The translations under genes were made by a program, and so were the position numbers. This document shows, one piece after another, positions 63,088-64,000 of a stretch of 64,000 nt of DNA; positions within the stretch are counted from its first letter, which is position 1, and each line of letters starts with the position of its first letter. The notes beneath the pieces were generated by a model. That model was not told the DNA's origin. It made no database searches and worked only from the letters and a program-made list of their open reading frames with translations. The stretch is from Sipunculus nudus (Eukaryota > Annelida > Sipuncula > Golfingiida > Sipunculidae): assembly GCA_026874595.1 (NCBI GenBank), contig CM049322.1, positions 10,810,400-10,874,399 on the forward strand, read 5' to 3'.

Positions 63088-64000
63088 ATTAGAGATGACA
63101 CACACGGCCTGTATACAGCCAAGTTATTAGAGATCGACACACAAGGCATGAACATAGCGAAATTATTAGAGATCGAAACACAAGGGAAGTACACAGTCAA
63201 GTTATTATAGATGACACACAAGGCATGTACACAGCCAATGTATCAAAGATCGACACACAAGGCATGTAAATAGCCAAGTTATTAAAGAAGGACACACAAA
63301 GCATGTACGCATCAAGGTTTTTTGAGATGCCACACAAGGTAGGTACACAGCCAAGTTGATAGAGTTCGACACACAAGGCATGAACACAGCCAAGTTATTA
63401 GATATCGACACACAAGGGAAGTACACAGTCAAGTTATTAGAGATGACAAACAAGGGATGTACACTGCCAAGTTGTTAGAGATCGACACACAAGGCATGTA
63501 CACAGCCAAGTTATTAGAGATGACACACAAGGCATGTACACAGCCAAGTTATTAGAGATGACACACAAGGCATGTACACAGCCAAGTTATTAGAGATGAC
63601 ACACACGGCATGTAAATAGCCAAGTTATCAAAGATCGACACACAAGGCATGTATACAGCCAAGTTATTAGAGATGACACACAAGGTATGTATACAGCTAG
63701 GTTATTAGAGATGATACACAAGGCATGAACATAGCGAAGTTATTAGAGATCGAAACACAAGGGAAGTACACAGTCAAGTTATTATAGATGACACACAAGG
63801 CATGTACACAGCCAAGTTATTATTGATGACACAAAAGGAATGTAAATAGCCAAGTTATTAAAGAAGGACACAAAAGGCATGTACGCAGCCAAGTTATTAG
63901 AGATGGCACACAAAGCATGTATAAAGCCAAGTTATTAGAGATCTCACACAAGGCATGTAAATAGCCAAGTTATTAAAGAAGGACACACAAGGCATGTACG

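Larger units (their letters stand above)
46300..64000. repeat. Satellite array, 38/39 bp monomer, about 460 copies
   Basis: One tandem array, all in the same orientation, reaches the window end. A typical monomer contains GCCAAGTTATTAGAGATGAC followed by the core ACACAAGGCATGTACACA (38 bp). In the 39 bp form the middle reads GATCGAC instead of GATGAC. Recurrent variants include GGCATGTAAATAGCC, GGCATGTATACAGCTAGG, GGGAAGTACACAGTC and AAAGAAGGACAC. They recur in fixed orders that define higher-order repeats. The leftmost monomers (46300-46400) are the most degenerate, as expected at an array edge. The array contains no genes; its open frames on both strands are the monomer read in different phases. 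Confidence 0.97.

Noticed and set aside
46382-64000. Dozens of open frames of 60-129 codons in the satellite, on both strands, with repeating motifs such as CVSISNNLAVYMP
   Set aside because: They are the satellite monomer read in different phases. 39 bp monomers keep frame (13 codons) and 38 bp ones shift it, so frames break irregularly. There is no start context, domain or codon bias.
46300-64000. Possible CRISPR array because of regular short repeats
   Set aside because: There are no unique spacers between the repeats; monomers abut directly. The surroundings are eukaryotic with introns and no cas genes.

Overview
The window looks like AT-rich animal nuclear DNA, most likely from an aquatic invertebrate and plausibly a mollusc. 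This rests on genes split by GT-AG introns, a histamine N-methyltransferase-like (HNMT-like) gene, a secreted C-type lectin, a LINE with a 2A-like ORF1 start, Ty3/Gypsy and piggyBac remnants, many (TA)n microsatellites and a very long satellite array. The species itself is inference. Nothing here is bacterial or operon-like.

Layout: 1-4056 and 14900-21820 are paralogous blocks. Each holds the first coding exon of an HNMT-like gene on the minus strand and the 3' part of a minus-strand LINE. The copy at 15623-12555 reads as a complete four-exon gene whose reading frame is kept across every splice junction. The copy at 780-612 runs off the left edge of the window. Between them lie the LINE body (6955-2628) and a piggyBac remnant (8895-10120). 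A 1.4 kb block is present twice (10010-11430 and 16893-18265), and each copy holds a splice-donor-like 5' exon candidate upstream of one of the two HNMT-like genes. A 2.93 kb segment (16026-18957) sits only in the second block and is flanked by GAATAA.

21908-31243 is a minus-strand Ty3/Gypsy element. It has gag, a protease-like piece and a frameshifted DD35E integrase, but no space for reverse transcriptase. It lies between two nearly identical direct repeats of about 2.15 kb that behave like LTRs. 31245-39300 is mostly AT-rich sequence with microsatellites and one transposon-end-like motif. 39707-40819 is a two-exon, 156-residue C-type lectin with an EPN motif. 42615-45147 is a large inverted repeat with arms of about 1.05 kb and mirrored G/C runs.

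46300-64000 is one uninterrupted satellite array of about 460 monomers of 38 or 39 bp, all in one orientation. It has higher-order duplications at 229, 346, 2091, about 2199 and 3665 bp, and it runs off the right edge. The many reading frames inside it are a by-product of the monomer and are not annotated as genes.

The two supported host genes (HNMT-like and lectin) are unrelated in function. The rest of the window is mobile or repetitive DNA. I did not find a clear new multi-gene system. The strongest leads are the diverging HNMT-like tandem pair, the inverted repeat and the multi-scale satellite.
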